From an uncultured Bacteroidales bacterium (GTDB lineage Bacteria; Bacteroidota; Bacteroidia; Bacteroidales; FEN-979), in contig CAJAUM010000022.1 in NCBI GenBank assembly GCA_903945175.1, forward strand, positions 118,564 through 182,563: 64,000 bases of DNA, given 5' to 3'. Position 1 is the first letter of the stretch. Every line of letters starts with the position of its first letter. Below are positions 42,582 through 51,624 of the stretch, in pieces. Under the pieces are notes generated by a model, which saw only the letters and a list, made by a program, of their open reading frames with translations, had not been told where the DNA came from and did not search any database. The position numbers and the translations under genes were made by a program.

Positions 42582-43868
42582 TCAGGGTTTTTCCGATGCA
42601 TACATTAATCCAATTTCTGTTGCAGTCAGAGCCCGGTGGAAAATTCTGACATCATCCAGCTGCCCTCCGAAATGGTTCGAGGTTGGAATCTTATATCCAC
42701 CCCATGGTTGGTTGGCCCATAAAATACCCTGTCTTGACTTAACAAAACCAAAAGCCAGCCTCGGATACACGTCAGGTGCCGCACCATTCCACATAACACC
42801 AAGCGCTGCATTTAAGGCCGGATCGGCAAGTAAGAATTCTTCCTCTTTCATTTTTTCGCCATTGAGGTATAGGGTGGCTATTTTATTCGGATCAGTGCCC
42901 TTGAACACGAATACGACAGAAACCCATTTATCTTTGAGCATGGCAACCATTCCTTCAGCCGGGGTGGGCGATAATGGTTTACAGAAGGTACAGGCCTTCC
43001 ATCCCGTGTTGTCTTTGGTCAATCCATCGCCATTGAAGGTCAGGTCATGCGGGCTGGTGGCCGGGGGAACGCAATCGTAGGTAGCGGCAAACTTACACTC
43101 GGCATAACTGCCCTGAACTTCAAACTGGAAGCCATAATAGGCGCCAAGGCCGATTACAAAATGGCCTTTGGGATTACCTGCAGCATCAACATGGCCGGCT
43201 GAGTTTGTTTTCATCCAGAAGCACAAAGAGATATCGGCTGTGTTCGTCAGCTGATCTCCATTTGGCACTTCGATGATGCTGGTGGTGCCGTCAAAGGTCG
43301 CAGCTTTTCCTGCCACTGCCTTATAGGAGGTGGTATAGGTAATGTTAATTACACTGTCAGCGTTAAACGTTCCCACCTGGTCGTTGGCATTGCCTTCAAA
43401 ATTCCAGTAGGCGATCTGGCCGGCCGGGACAAAAGTTCCGATGGTTGAAAAGGTACGGAAAAAGCTTGCCAGTGTCTCCCCGGTAGTGGCAGTGACAACA
43501 GGGAAGGTAAGTTTAAACATGGCGCCGTTGCCCAGTTCCTCTTTGGGTACGATGGTAACTGTCTTGCCGGAAGTGGTTACCGTGAGGGGGATATTTTTCT
43601 TATCCCAGTCCCTTAACAGGATCACGTTGCTGGATGTCACACTGGCGGCATTGAGATCGAGTGAAAACGTTGCAACAATGGTCGGGTTTGAAGGTACGTT
43701 GTTTGCGGATGAAGCTGCATTCAAATCAATGGTTCCGCCAGCCAGTTGTGCAACCAGGGCAGACAAGGAGAATGTAACCGTTTCTTCGCTTTTTTTGCAG
43801 CTTGTAACTCCAAAAATGAGGGCTGCAGTAATAAACAATGAACCAAATAAAAGTACTTGCTTTTTCAT
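42582..43868 (-). CDS. LamG/ConA-like surface lipoprotein of the PUL
   Basis: A 428-residue lipoprotein (lipobox in 'IFGVTSCKKSEE'). An N-terminal Ig-like (Big_5-type) domain ('VPSNPTIVATFSLDLNAASV') is followed by a laminin-G/concanavalin-like domain ('IAYWNFEGNANDQVGTFNADS', 'FDGTTSIIEVPNGDQL', 'FWMKTNSAGH', 'DDVRIFHRALTATEI'). No catalytic residues are recognised. Position directly after susC-susD identifies it as the SusE/F-like glycan-binding slot. Promoter-like ATACTTTG lies in the short upstream gap. Confidence 0.87.
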   Translation of the reverse strand: MKKQVLLFGSLFITAALIFGVTSCKKSEETVTFSLSALVAQLAGGTIDLNAASSANNVPSNPTIVATFSLDLNAASVTSSNVILLRDWDKKNIPLTVTTSGKTVTIVPKEELGNGAMFKLTFPVVTATTGETLASFFRTFSTIGTFVPAGQIAYWNFEGNANDQVGTFNADSVINITYTTSYKAVAGKAATFDGTTSIIEVPNGDQLTNTADISLCFWMKTNSAGHVDAAGNPKGHFVIGLGAYYGFQFEVQGSYAECKFAATYDCVPPATSPHDLTFNGDGLTKDNTGWKACTFCKPLSPTPAEGMVAMLKDKWVSVVFVFKGTDPNKIATLYLNGEKMKEEEFLLADPALNAALGVMWNGAAPDVYPRLAFGFVKSRQGILWANQPWGGYKIPTSNHFGGQLDDVRIFHRALTATEIGLMYASEKP

Positions 43869-43926
43869 TTTATTAACAATTAGGGTTCAACAATCAAAGT
43901 ATACTGTATGTAAAGGTACGAATTAA

Positions 43927-45429
43927 TTACCAATTTGGGTTTTGAACGAGCGATCCTTCTGAAATATCAATTTCACTTTGCGGGATAGGCAGAAGTTCAT
44001 GCTTCCCGGCCACAAATCCAAGCGAGTCCAATGCCTGCGGAGCTCTGCCGGTGCGTACAAGGTCCCAGAACCTCCATCCTTCCATCGCCAGCTCCACACG
44101 CCTTTCGGCAAAAATGATCTCTCTCAGTTCAGACTGGTTTGTTGTAGTGATATCAGGAAGAATGCTATTGTTCCCCTGACGGGCACGTTTGCGCACCTCG
44201 TTCAGATAGATCAGCGCATCGCCGGGTTTGTTGTTTTCATTCAACGCTTCAGCCGCCATTAACAACACATCGGCATACCTGATCAGCCTGCGGTGATGCC
44301 CCCACTGGGTGATGGTGTTGTCGCCAGGTACCCAGACTTTCCGGTTATAGCACTGGATTTCAATGGTCACGCTGTCGGTGCCATTCCACGCTTTGGTAAT
44401 TTTCGGGGTTTGTCCGTCACCAAGGATCAGAACGCCGTCGATCGTATCGCCCAGGTTGATCACGGTTCCATTATAACGCGGATCGCCTGCAGTGAATGAA
44501 TTTCGCAGGTCGCAAGAGGGGCGGTTAAATCCCCATCCCCTGTTCGGCGTTCCCCTTACACCCTGTGTATTTGCATACTGGTTTCCACCGCCACCGGTAT
44601 TTTCTGACTGGATGGCCCCGACCTCAAAAACCGATTCCGTTCCGTTGTTGCCATTTATGCCATTGGCATCCGTATAGATCTGCTCCAGTCTGTACTCGGC
44701 AGAATTGATCACATCAAGTGCATATTTTTCAGCATTGACAAAATCGTGGCGGAAAAGATAGACCCGGGAAAGTAACGCCTGCGCTGCTCCTTTGGTTGCC
44801 CGGCCAAGGTTGGCCCCCTGGTATCCCGATTTCAGCGGCAGATTGTCCATGGCAAAGGTAAGATCCTGAATGATCAACGCATAGACCTCTTCAGCCGAGG
44901 ACCGTTGTAATTTTAAGGGAGGGTCAGTTGTGGTGACCAGTGGAACTCCACCCCAGGAGCGTACAAAGTCGAAATAGATCAAACCACGGATAAATTTTGC
45001 TTCAGCAATATATCTGGTTTTCAGATTCTCATCCATGGTGATCGACGAAATTTTTTCAATCACCACGTTGGCCCTTTTCACCCCTACATACAATCCGTTC
45101 CAGTAACTGCTGAGTCCTTCCTGTGTGGGTGTATGGGTAAATGAATCGTAAGGGCCCACGGTGGCTGCCGCATCACCCGGGTTGCTTCCTTTGCGGGCAT
45201 CATCCGACATGATATCAAAGATCGGGAATCCTCCTGCATTGTACGACCATTCCCTGATCGCTTCATAGGTGGCATTGGTTGCCAGCAATGCATCGGATGG
45301 AGATACAGGAAATGATTGCTGTGTCAGGGTTCCCTGCAGATCTTTTTCAAGAAATTTCTTACATCCTGAAAAGGAAAAGGCGACAACGATGACCAGGATG
45401 GAAAGGTATATTGTGTTTTGTGTTCTCAT
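43927..45429 (-). CDS. susD: SusD/RagB family glycan-binding lipoprotein
   Basis: A 500-residue SusD-type protein with lipobox 'FSFSGCKKF'. The RagB/SusD pattern is clear: 'LEKDLQGTLTQQSF', 'LLATNATYEAIREWSY', 'AEAKFIRGLIYFDFVRSWGGVPLVTT', 'GAAQALLSRVYLFRHDFVNAEKYA', and C-terminal 'RLIRYADVLLMAAEALNE', 'ERRVELAMEGWRFWDLVRTG' and 'LLPIPQSEIDISEGSLVQNPNW'. It caps the SusC transporter and captures oligosaccharides. It is 5 bp after its susC gene. Confidence 0.96.
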   Translation of the reverse strand: MRTQNTIYLSILVIVVAFSFSGCKKFLEKDLQGTLTQQSFPVSPSDALLATNATYEAIREWSYNAGGFPIFDIMSDDARKGSNPGDAAATVGPYDSFTHTPTQEGLSSYWNGLYVGVKRANVVIEKISSITMDENLKTRYIAEAKFIRGLIYFDFVRSWGGVPLVTTTDPPLKLQRSSAEEVYALIIQDLTFAMDNLPLKSGYQGANLGRATKGAAQALLSRVYLFRHDFVNAEKYALDVINSAEYRLEQIYTDANGINGNNGTESVFEVGAIQSENTGGGGNQYANTQGVRGTPNRGWGFNRPSCDLRNSFTAGDPRYNGTVINLGDTIDGVLILGDGQTPKITKAWNGTDSVTIEIQCYNRKVWVPGDNTITQWGHHRRLIRYADVLLMAAEALNENNKPGDALIYLNEVRKRARQGNNSILPDITTTNQSELREIIFAERRVELAMEGWRFWDLVRTGRAPQALDSLGFVAGKHELLPIPQSEIDISEGSLVQNPNW

Positions 45430-45434
45430 ATCCG

Positions 45435-48400
45435 TTAAAAGTTTAAATTGATACCTATTGAATAAACAGCAGTGATCGGGTAGATGCCGTAATCAATACC
45501 CGCCGATAAAACATCTCCGCTGCCAATTTCAGGAGTATACCCTGTGAATTTTGTCAGGGTGTAAAGGTTGTCAGCCTTGACATATAACCTGATTTTCTGC
45601 ATGAAAATCTTATTGGACCATGCTGCAGGTAACGAATAACCCAGCACCACATTTCTTATTCTCAGGAAAGAACCATCCTGAATGAAATGATCTGACGGCG
45701 TGTAGTTGTATCCGCCAAAGGTTGGCCGGGGTTCCGTGGTACTGGTTCCCTCTCCATGCCAGTACCCGAGTACGTGACTTTCGAAATTGTAGGGATCGGG
45801 CCTGATCACCTCCTTCGCGTTGAATATTTTATTTCCTGTCTGACCCTGCACATTGACAGACAGGTCAACCCCGTAAATCTCTAATCCAAAGTTGAATCCG
45901 AAGATGAAACTTGGGATCGGGGAGCCAATATTTGTCCTGTCCCGTCCGTCAATTTTTTTATCCCCGTTGGTATCCACAAACCTTAAATCGCCAACACGGG
46001 CTTGCCCGTCGTGTGGATAGCTATCCAATTCAGCCTGGTTTTGAAAGATCCCGTCGGTTTGATACCCATAGAATGATCCGATGGGCAATCCCACAATGCT
46101 CCGGGTGACCGGAACCCCATTCACATAACCTCCGAACAGGGCATCATCCACTCCACTGATTCCGCCAATAGTCAACACTTCGTTGTGAATCGTTGTTCCG
46201 AGCACGCCAATGTTATATTTCAACTTTCCAACCTGGTCACGCCAGCCAAGGTTGAACTCGAATCCCCTGTTTACAGCTGACGCAGCATTGAACCTCACCT
46301 TGGCGCCGGAACCATTTCCATAGTAGCCCGGTACGGACAACAAAATAAGGATGTCATCAGTTTTCTTGTTGTAATAGTCGAATTCAGCGGTCAACCTGCT
46401 GTCGAACATTCCAAATTCAAGCCCGATGTCTGTCTGCGTAGTAACCTCCCATTTAAGGTCGGGATTTCCGTTTATTCCAAAAGAGGCCCCCGTGTTGGGA
46501 TCATCATTGATGCCAAAGATGGTGAGGATGTTCGATTCGACCCGTGCGAAGCGATCCCAGTAAGGAATTTTGTCATTTCCGAGTTTTCCCCAGCTGGCCC
46601 TGAGTTTTAATTTGTTCAGCCAGGAGATGTTCTGCATGAATTTTTCCTGCGACACATTCCACCCCAAAGCGAAAGAGGGGAAGGTGGCATACCTGCTGTT
46701 TGCAGAAAATTTGGAGGATCCGTCACTTCTGAAGGTGGCCGTAAGAATATATCTTTTATCGAACACATAATTTACGCGGAACAGGTAAGAGATCATAGAA
46801 TAATACTGATTCATGTCGACCGACTCGTAAATGCTGCTGATGGTATTCACGTTATTGGTCGGATCATAAATATAGGATGGCTGGATATACCAGAAGCTGG
46901 ATCCGTCGCGAAGGAGGTTGGCGCCCGAAAGATTGAATCCGTCGGAAGTTGTGTTCTGCATCGTGTATCCGGCAACGGCATCAATGGAATGTTTACCGAA
47001 ATCTCTTTTGAAATTCAGGGTGTTTTCCCAGAGCCATGTAAAGCTGTAGTTGCTGTTCTTGTTCAGCCGGCTCAGCAGGTTTTGTTGCATCGAGATTGTT
47101 CCGTCAGGATTATACACGGTAAATGCAGGGGTAAAACTCTCCGAATTATTATATCCGGCATCAATGCCAAAACTGGTCTTGAATGTAAATGCTTTCAAAA
47201 AGTTAACCTCACCATAAATATTTCCGACCCCCCTTACGCCCTTGTTAAAGTTGTTTGAGTAAGCCAGGTTGGCAAGCGGATTTCCCACACCGGGAACCAC
47301 GCCGAAACTGCCGTCAGCATAATAGGGAACAAGCGTAGGCATCGCCCGGTAGGCTGCCCAGGTCACATCGGGTGCAACCTGCTGGCTGTAAGGGGCAACC
47401 GTAATGTTATTTCCAAGTTTCACATACCTGGATAAATTATAGATGTTATTTATTTTGAGGGTGATGCGTTCATAGCTTGATTTATCAATGATCCCGCCCT
47501 GTTTAAAATAACTTCCGCTGATATAATACTGCACATTTTTGGAAGAGCCCGAGGCCGAGAGCTGAAAATCATAAACCGGGGCGTTGTGAAATACCAGCCC
47601 CTGCCAATCGGTGTTTGGCACTGCATCAACATTGTTGAAACTGCCGGGTTTGATTTCATTTGAGATGATGGCGTAGTCACGTCCGCTCAGCAAATCAATT
47701 TTCTTGGCCAGTCTCTGCATTCCCAGTTCACCAGAAAAGCTGAAAACGGTTTTTTCCTCTCCGGACTTACCCATTTTTGTTGTTACCATAATGACGCCAT
47801 TGGCGCCTCTTGAACCGTAAATAGCCGATGCAGAGGCATCTTTAAGGACTTCCATGGAGGTGATGTCATTGCTGTTCACGAAGGAGATATCGTCCACAAT
47901 CACACCGTCAACGACGTATATCGGGTTGGAATTTCCGAAGGTTCCCACCCCCCTGATCCTGACTGCCGGATTCTCACCGGGGGTACCGGAGGTGCTGGTC
48001 ACCTGTACTCCGGTTACATTCCCCTGAAGGCTCTGCACCGGATTCAATGCCGTGATTTTTGTAATGTCTTCCGCTTTTACAGTTCCAACTGAACCCGACA
48101 GATCGCTTTTCCGTACCGAACCATACCCGATCACGACCACTTCATCCAGCGTTGTTTTTTTCGGTTCAAGCTGAACATCGATCACATTTTTAGTCCCCGT
48201 CTCAACCTCTTTGGTATTATAGCCCACATATGAAAATACCAATATCGCCTTTTCCGTTTTCACAGAAACGGAATATTTACCGTCGAGATCGGTCACGGCA
48301 CCCGTCGTAGTGCCCTTAATAAGAACGGTGGCGCCAGGCAGCGTCTCTTTTGTATCAGCGGCCGTAACAATTCCGGTGATGGTGCGAACCTGAGCCTGGG

Positions 48401-48488
48401 AAACTGCAATAAACCCGAGTAAAAAAAGGATCAGGAATCCAATGCTTTTAACCCGGGATGACTTTGGAGTTTGGTAGATTTTCTTCAT
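45435..48488 (-). CDS. susC: SusC-like TonB-dependent outer-membrane transporter
   Basis: A 1017-residue transporter: signal peptide, N-terminal carboxypeptidase-regulatory-like domain ('TITGIVTAADTKETLPGATVLI'), TonB box ('DEVVVIGYG'), plug ('VQSLQGNVTGVQVTSTSGTPGENPAVRIRGVGTFG') and a beta-barrel ending in 'YPITAVYSIGINLNF'. Such proteins import oligosaccharides with TonB/ExbBD energy. It is the first gene after the Y_Y_Y-LuxR regulator; the 242-bp gap between them has paired ATCTCYCC sites and holds the likely promoter. Confidence 0.97.
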   Translation of the reverse strand: MKKIYQTPKSSRVKSIGFLILFLLGFIAVSQAQVRTITGIVTAADTKETLPGATVLIKGTTTGAVTDLDGKYSVSVKTEKAILVFSYVGYNTKEVETGTKNVIDVQLEPKKTTLDEVVVIGYGSVRKSDLSGSVGTVKAEDITKITALNPVQSLQGNVTGVQVTSTSGTPGENPAVRIRGVGTFGNSNPIYVVDGVIVDDISFVNSNDITSMEVLKDASASAIYGSRGANGVIMVTTKMGKSGEEKTVFSFSGELGMQRLAKKIDLLSGRDYAIISNEIKPGSFNNVDAVPNTDWQGLVFHNAPVYDFQLSASGSSKNVQYYISGSYFKQGGIIDKSSYERITLKINNIYNLSRYVKLGNNITVAPYSQQVAPDVTWAAYRAMPTLVPYYADGSFGVVPGVGNPLANLAYSNNFNKGVRGVGNIYGEVNFLKAFTFKTSFGIDAGYNNSESFTPAFTVYNPDGTISMQQNLLSRLNKNSNYSFTWLWENTLNFKRDFGKHSIDAVAGYTMQNTTSDGFNLSGANLLRDGSSFWYIQPSYIYDPTNNVNTISSIYESVDMNQYYSMISYLFRVNYVFDKRYILTATFRSDGSSKFSANSRYATFPSFALGWNVSQEKFMQNISWLNKLKLRASWGKLGNDKIPYWDRFARVESNILTIFGINDDPNTGASFGINGNPDLKWEVTTQTDIGLEFGMFDSRLTAEFDYYNKKTDDILILLSVPGYYGNGSGAKVRFNAASAVNRGFEFNLGWRDQVGKLKYNIGVLGTTIHNEVLTIGGISGVDDALFGGYVNGVPVTRSIVGLPIGSFYGYQTDGIFQNQAELDSYPHDGQARVGDLRFVDTNGDKKIDGRDRTNIGSPIPSFIFGFNFGLEIYGVDLSVNVQGQTGNKIFNAKEVIRPDPYNFESHVLGYWHGEGTSTTEPRPTFGGYNYTPSDHFIQDGSFLRIRNVVLGYSLPAAWSNKIFMQKIRLYVKADNLYTLTKFTGYTPEIGSGDVLSAGIDYGIYPITAVYSIGINLNF

Positions 48489-48548
48489 AAAAAGGGAGGT
48501 TGCGGTTACTTTAAAGAGCTAAATAACAAAATAATAATCAAAAATCCT

Positions 48549-48570
48549 ATCTCTCCATTAATATCTCCCC
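48549..48570. promoter_or_regulatory. Candidate regulator-binding direct repeat (ATCTCTCC / ATCTCCCC)
   Basis: Two near-identical 8-mers in the same orientation, 14 bp apart centre to centre, in the otherwise empty 48489-48730 region upstream of susC. Direct repeats are the usual operator form for dimeric PUL regulators. Low statistical weight; inference only. Confidence 0.3.
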
Positions 48571-48730
48571 GTACACGGTTACACCACAGGGATGAAGAGA
48601 TAAATTAACCATACGCCAATACTACGTCATCCGCAATGATAACAATGCTATACTATTTATTTTCTGTGATATAATGATATTATGATTGCAGAAAAAAATC
48701 TGAAAAAGGATAAAAATAATATCGCAAAAA

Positions 48731-51589
48731 TTAAAACTGAATGATAAATTCGACAAGATTCTCATCGGCATCCAGTCCCATCCGGCGGCGCAGCCGATAA
48801 CGCCGGGTCTCCACGCCCCTGAAACTGATGTTGAGCAATGGGGCAATTTCCTTGGAGGATAAATTCAATTTGAGGTAGGCACAGAGTTTAAGATCGCTCT
48901 GTGTAAGATCGGGATAGGCTGCTTTAAGTCTTTTAAAGAAATTTTCATGCGCCTGGTCAAAAAGTTCTTCAAAGACGTTCCAATCATTGTCGTTTGAAAT
49001 GTTTTTGTTGATCAGGGCCATAAGCCGTTCAAAATAGCGCTGGGGGTAGCCCTGGCCAAGCATGTCCTGCTGCCTGTCAAGCTCATCTTTGATCTCGATA
49101 AGTAATTCATTCTTCTTGATAATGGCCAGGGTTGAATCAGCTAACTGAATGTTTTTATGTGAAATTTCAGCCTGAAGGTTATCATTTTGGAGTTTAATGA
49201 TCTCCTGGTCGGCCTGCTGCTTTTCATGGCGTGCTTTTGCTTCATTTTCCAACCGAAGATTTTCGTGTTGACTTATGACCCTCATCCTGAAAATATAACG
49301 GCTCAATAAAAAAGCGCCGATGGTTAGAAGAATATAAAAAATCCAGGCTGCCGTAGTTGCATACCAGGCTGGCCTGACCCTGAAATTCAATTTGATGGGT
49401 TCGGTCACTTTTCCCATACTGGTCAGGCTTCGCACCATGAAGGTGTAATCGCCTTTGGGAAGTCTTGTATAGGTCACCTCTGTAAGCGGAGTCCAGTCAC
49501 TCCAATCTCCATCGATTCCTGTTAGTCTATATTGGTACAGCTGGGTGAGATACCTGTTATTTATTGAAACAAATGAAAAAGAAAGGGTGTTTTGTCCATA
49601 GGGAATGGTTGAACGGGCTTCAGCCGGGTTAAGCCGCTGCTTTATGTTTTTCGAATTCAGGCAATAAACATTCCGGAAAAGCAGTTTGGAATTGTCTCCC
49701 AGTCCATTTTTCAGGCGGTCCAGATTAATTAAGGCAAACCCATTATCAAGACATATCAGCTGCCTGTATTCATCAAGGGATTCCAGGTTTTCATAGTTGT
49801 CAACCATATGGATGGCATATAACGGCAAAAGGAGCTGAAGGAGCATGGTCGCCCGGTTATCCCTGATCTCAAAGAGGGCAACGTCGTTTTTCCTGATAAA
49901 CCAGTAGCATCCGTTTCCCTTCTCAATAATTCTCGAACATGCTTCAAATCCCTGTAACTGCCGATTCAGCTCTTCGTAAAGGATGATCTTGTTTTTCAGG
50001 TCATCCCACGTATATAATTTTGATCCTGACGTAAAAACCACGCGATTGCCAATTTTAAATACCCTGATCCCAAAATCGGATGGAAATCCATCTTTTTTAC
50101 CATAGGACACATGTGAGGTTACACTGTCCATGTTATCTGAAAGCCTGAGTTTGTAAAGGCCCTTCACTGCATGACTCACCCAGATATTGCCCAAATGGTC
50201 CATTTCGAGGAAGCGTGAAGGTTCAAGATATCCTTTCACCTGCTTGGAACAGATCCAGTTTATTCCCTCTTTATTATACAATACCAGAGGTGAATAGGTG
50301 CTTTGGATCAGGTGTTCTCCCTGTTTTGAAAAGATTTTCTGCGCACAATATCCTCCGTTTGCCTGAGAGATCTTCTTCAGCTCCTTTCCTTCCACGATAA
50401 AGGTGCCCGAGGTATGGCCGCAGATCAATACCCCGTCGATCACCTTTAACTGCCATACCTGGCCCTGCGAATTATTCAGCATGCCGGAATAGGAGAATGT
50501 CCTGATGACAGAATCATACCTGTAGGTGAATATGCCGCGATTGGTTCCGACATAGAGGATATTTTTGACGATGGCTGCAGTATAAACAGCGCCAAGCTGC
50601 TCCCCCTTTTCCAGGTATATGTCAACAAGGTTGTCGAAATATATGTGATCAATCCCCTTATCGAGTCCGACCCACACTGAACCGTTCAGGTCTCCGCACA
50701 GTGAAAGGACGGTATTGTTCTGCAGGGCGTTTTCATCATGCAGGTGATTCAGGATGTTCCCCTCCATGTCAAGAACGAACAATCCCTTGACAATGGTCCC
50801 GAAAATGAGCCGGTCGCCCATAACCAGGCCGTTGTTGATCTGGTAGGCCCTGAATTTATCATTGGCTTCCGTTTTCCAGGGAGTGATGACCTTCCCGTCA
50901 AACAGAAAGATGCCATGCGAAGTGGTGCCAATGAGGAAACCATCCTTTTTATAGGGCAGGATTGTTTTAACCTCTGTGCCAATGAGCGCATCCCCCTGTT
51001 CAATCTTCACGATCCGGTCATCGATGACTTCATAAAGGATGCCATCCATTACCTGCAGAAATAGTCTTTCTCTCGCTTTGAGCAAAAAAACAATGCTCCC
51101 CGGCAATTTCAAAGGCTTTACCGACTGCTGATCATAAACGAAAAGCGAAGAGAAGCCCTGGAAATAGATCTTATCACGGCATTGAACAATTTTCCATACT
51201 TCGCAGTTGTGAAATGAACTGTCTCTGACCGAAGGTTTCAGGGTTGTATAGGTCAGTTCATGATCGGCATTTTCCTTCCAGTATCCGAACTCCTCATAGG
51301 ACCCTGTATAAATGCGGCGGTCGGGGGCGACATAAACGGAACGAACGATGGTTTGATCCGGGTTTCTGTATGTTTTCCATCCTGTTCCGTCAAAGATGAC
51401 CAGTCCGTCATTGTTGGCTGTATACACATAGCCCTGGTCATCCGCCTCGATGGACCAGTTTTGACTGCCGGCCTGGTAATCCTGCTTGGTGTAGTGTTTT
51501 ACCAGGTAGGTTGACTGCGCCATGGCAGCGCTCCCCATGATCCATGATAAAAAAAGGAGAAGGAAAAGAGGAAGGCGCTCTTTGTTCAT
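48731..51589 (-). CDS. Membrane one-component regulator: propeller - Y_Y_Y - LuxR-type HTH
   Basis: A 952-residue regulator with signal peptide/N-terminal membrane anchor, propeller repeats ('VWVGLDKGIDHIYFDNL', 'IWVSHAVKGLYKL'), a Y_Y_Y domain ('YQYRLTGIDGDWSDWTPL ... LPKGDYTFMVRSL'), one membrane helix ('TTAAWIFYILLTIGAFLLSRYIF'), a cytoplasmic coiled coil and a C-terminal helix-turn-helix ('LKLCAYLKLNLSSKEIAPLLNISFRGVETRRYRLRRRMGL', LuxR type). No kinase or receiver domains, so the signal would pass directly through the membrane to the DNA-binding domain. It lies between GH30 and susC and is the obvious PUL regulator. Confidence 0.93.
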   Translation of the reverse strand: MNKERLPLFLLLFLSWIMGSAAMAQSTYLVKHYTKQDYQAGSQNWSIEADDQGYVYTANNDGLVIFDGTGWKTYRNPDQTIVRSVYVAPDRRIYTGSYEEFGYWKENADHELTYTTLKPSVRDSSFHNCEVWKIVQCRDKIYFQGFSSLFVYDQQSVKPLKLPGSIVFLLKARERLFLQVMDGILYEVIDDRIVKIEQGDALIGTEVKTILPYKKDGFLIGTTSHGIFLFDGKVITPWKTEANDKFRAYQINNGLVMGDRLIFGTIVKGLFVLDMEGNILNHLHDENALQNNTVLSLCGDLNGSVWVGLDKGIDHIYFDNLVDIYLEKGEQLGAVYTAAIVKNILYVGTNRGIFTYRYDSVIRTFSYSGMLNNSQGQVWQLKVIDGVLICGHTSGTFIVEGKELKKISQANGGYCAQKIFSKQGEHLIQSTYSPLVLYNKEGINWICSKQVKGYLEPSRFLEMDHLGNIWVSHAVKGLYKLRLSDNMDSVTSHVSYGKKDGFPSDFGIRVFKIGNRVVFTSGSKLYTWDDLKNKIILYEELNRQLQGFEACSRIIEKGNGCYWFIRKNDVALFEIRDNRATMLLQLLLPLYAIHMVDNYENLESLDEYRQLICLDNGFALINLDRLKNGLGDNSKLLFRNVYCLNSKNIKQRLNPAEARSTIPYGQNTLSFSFVSINNRYLTQLYQYRLTGIDGDWSDWTPLTEVTYTRLPKGDYTFMVRSLTSMGKVTEPIKLNFRVRPAWYATTAAWIFYILLTIGAFLLSRYIFRMRVISQHENLRLENEAKARHEKQQADQEIIKLQNDNLQAEISHKNIQLADSTLAIIKKNELLIEIKDELDRQQDMLGQGYPQRYFERLMALINKNISNDNDWNVFEELFDQAHENFFKRLKAAYPDLTQSDLKLCAYLKLNLSSKEIAPLLNISFRGVETRRYRLRRRMGLDADENLVEFIIQF

Positions 51590-51624
51590 GAACTTACCAG
51601 TGAAAATAAAGCATGCTGTCGTTT

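Noticed and set aside
51590..51624. Separate operon boundary between GH30 and the Y_Y_Y-LuxR gene
   Set aside because: Only 35 bp, with no terminator hairpin or promoter element seen.
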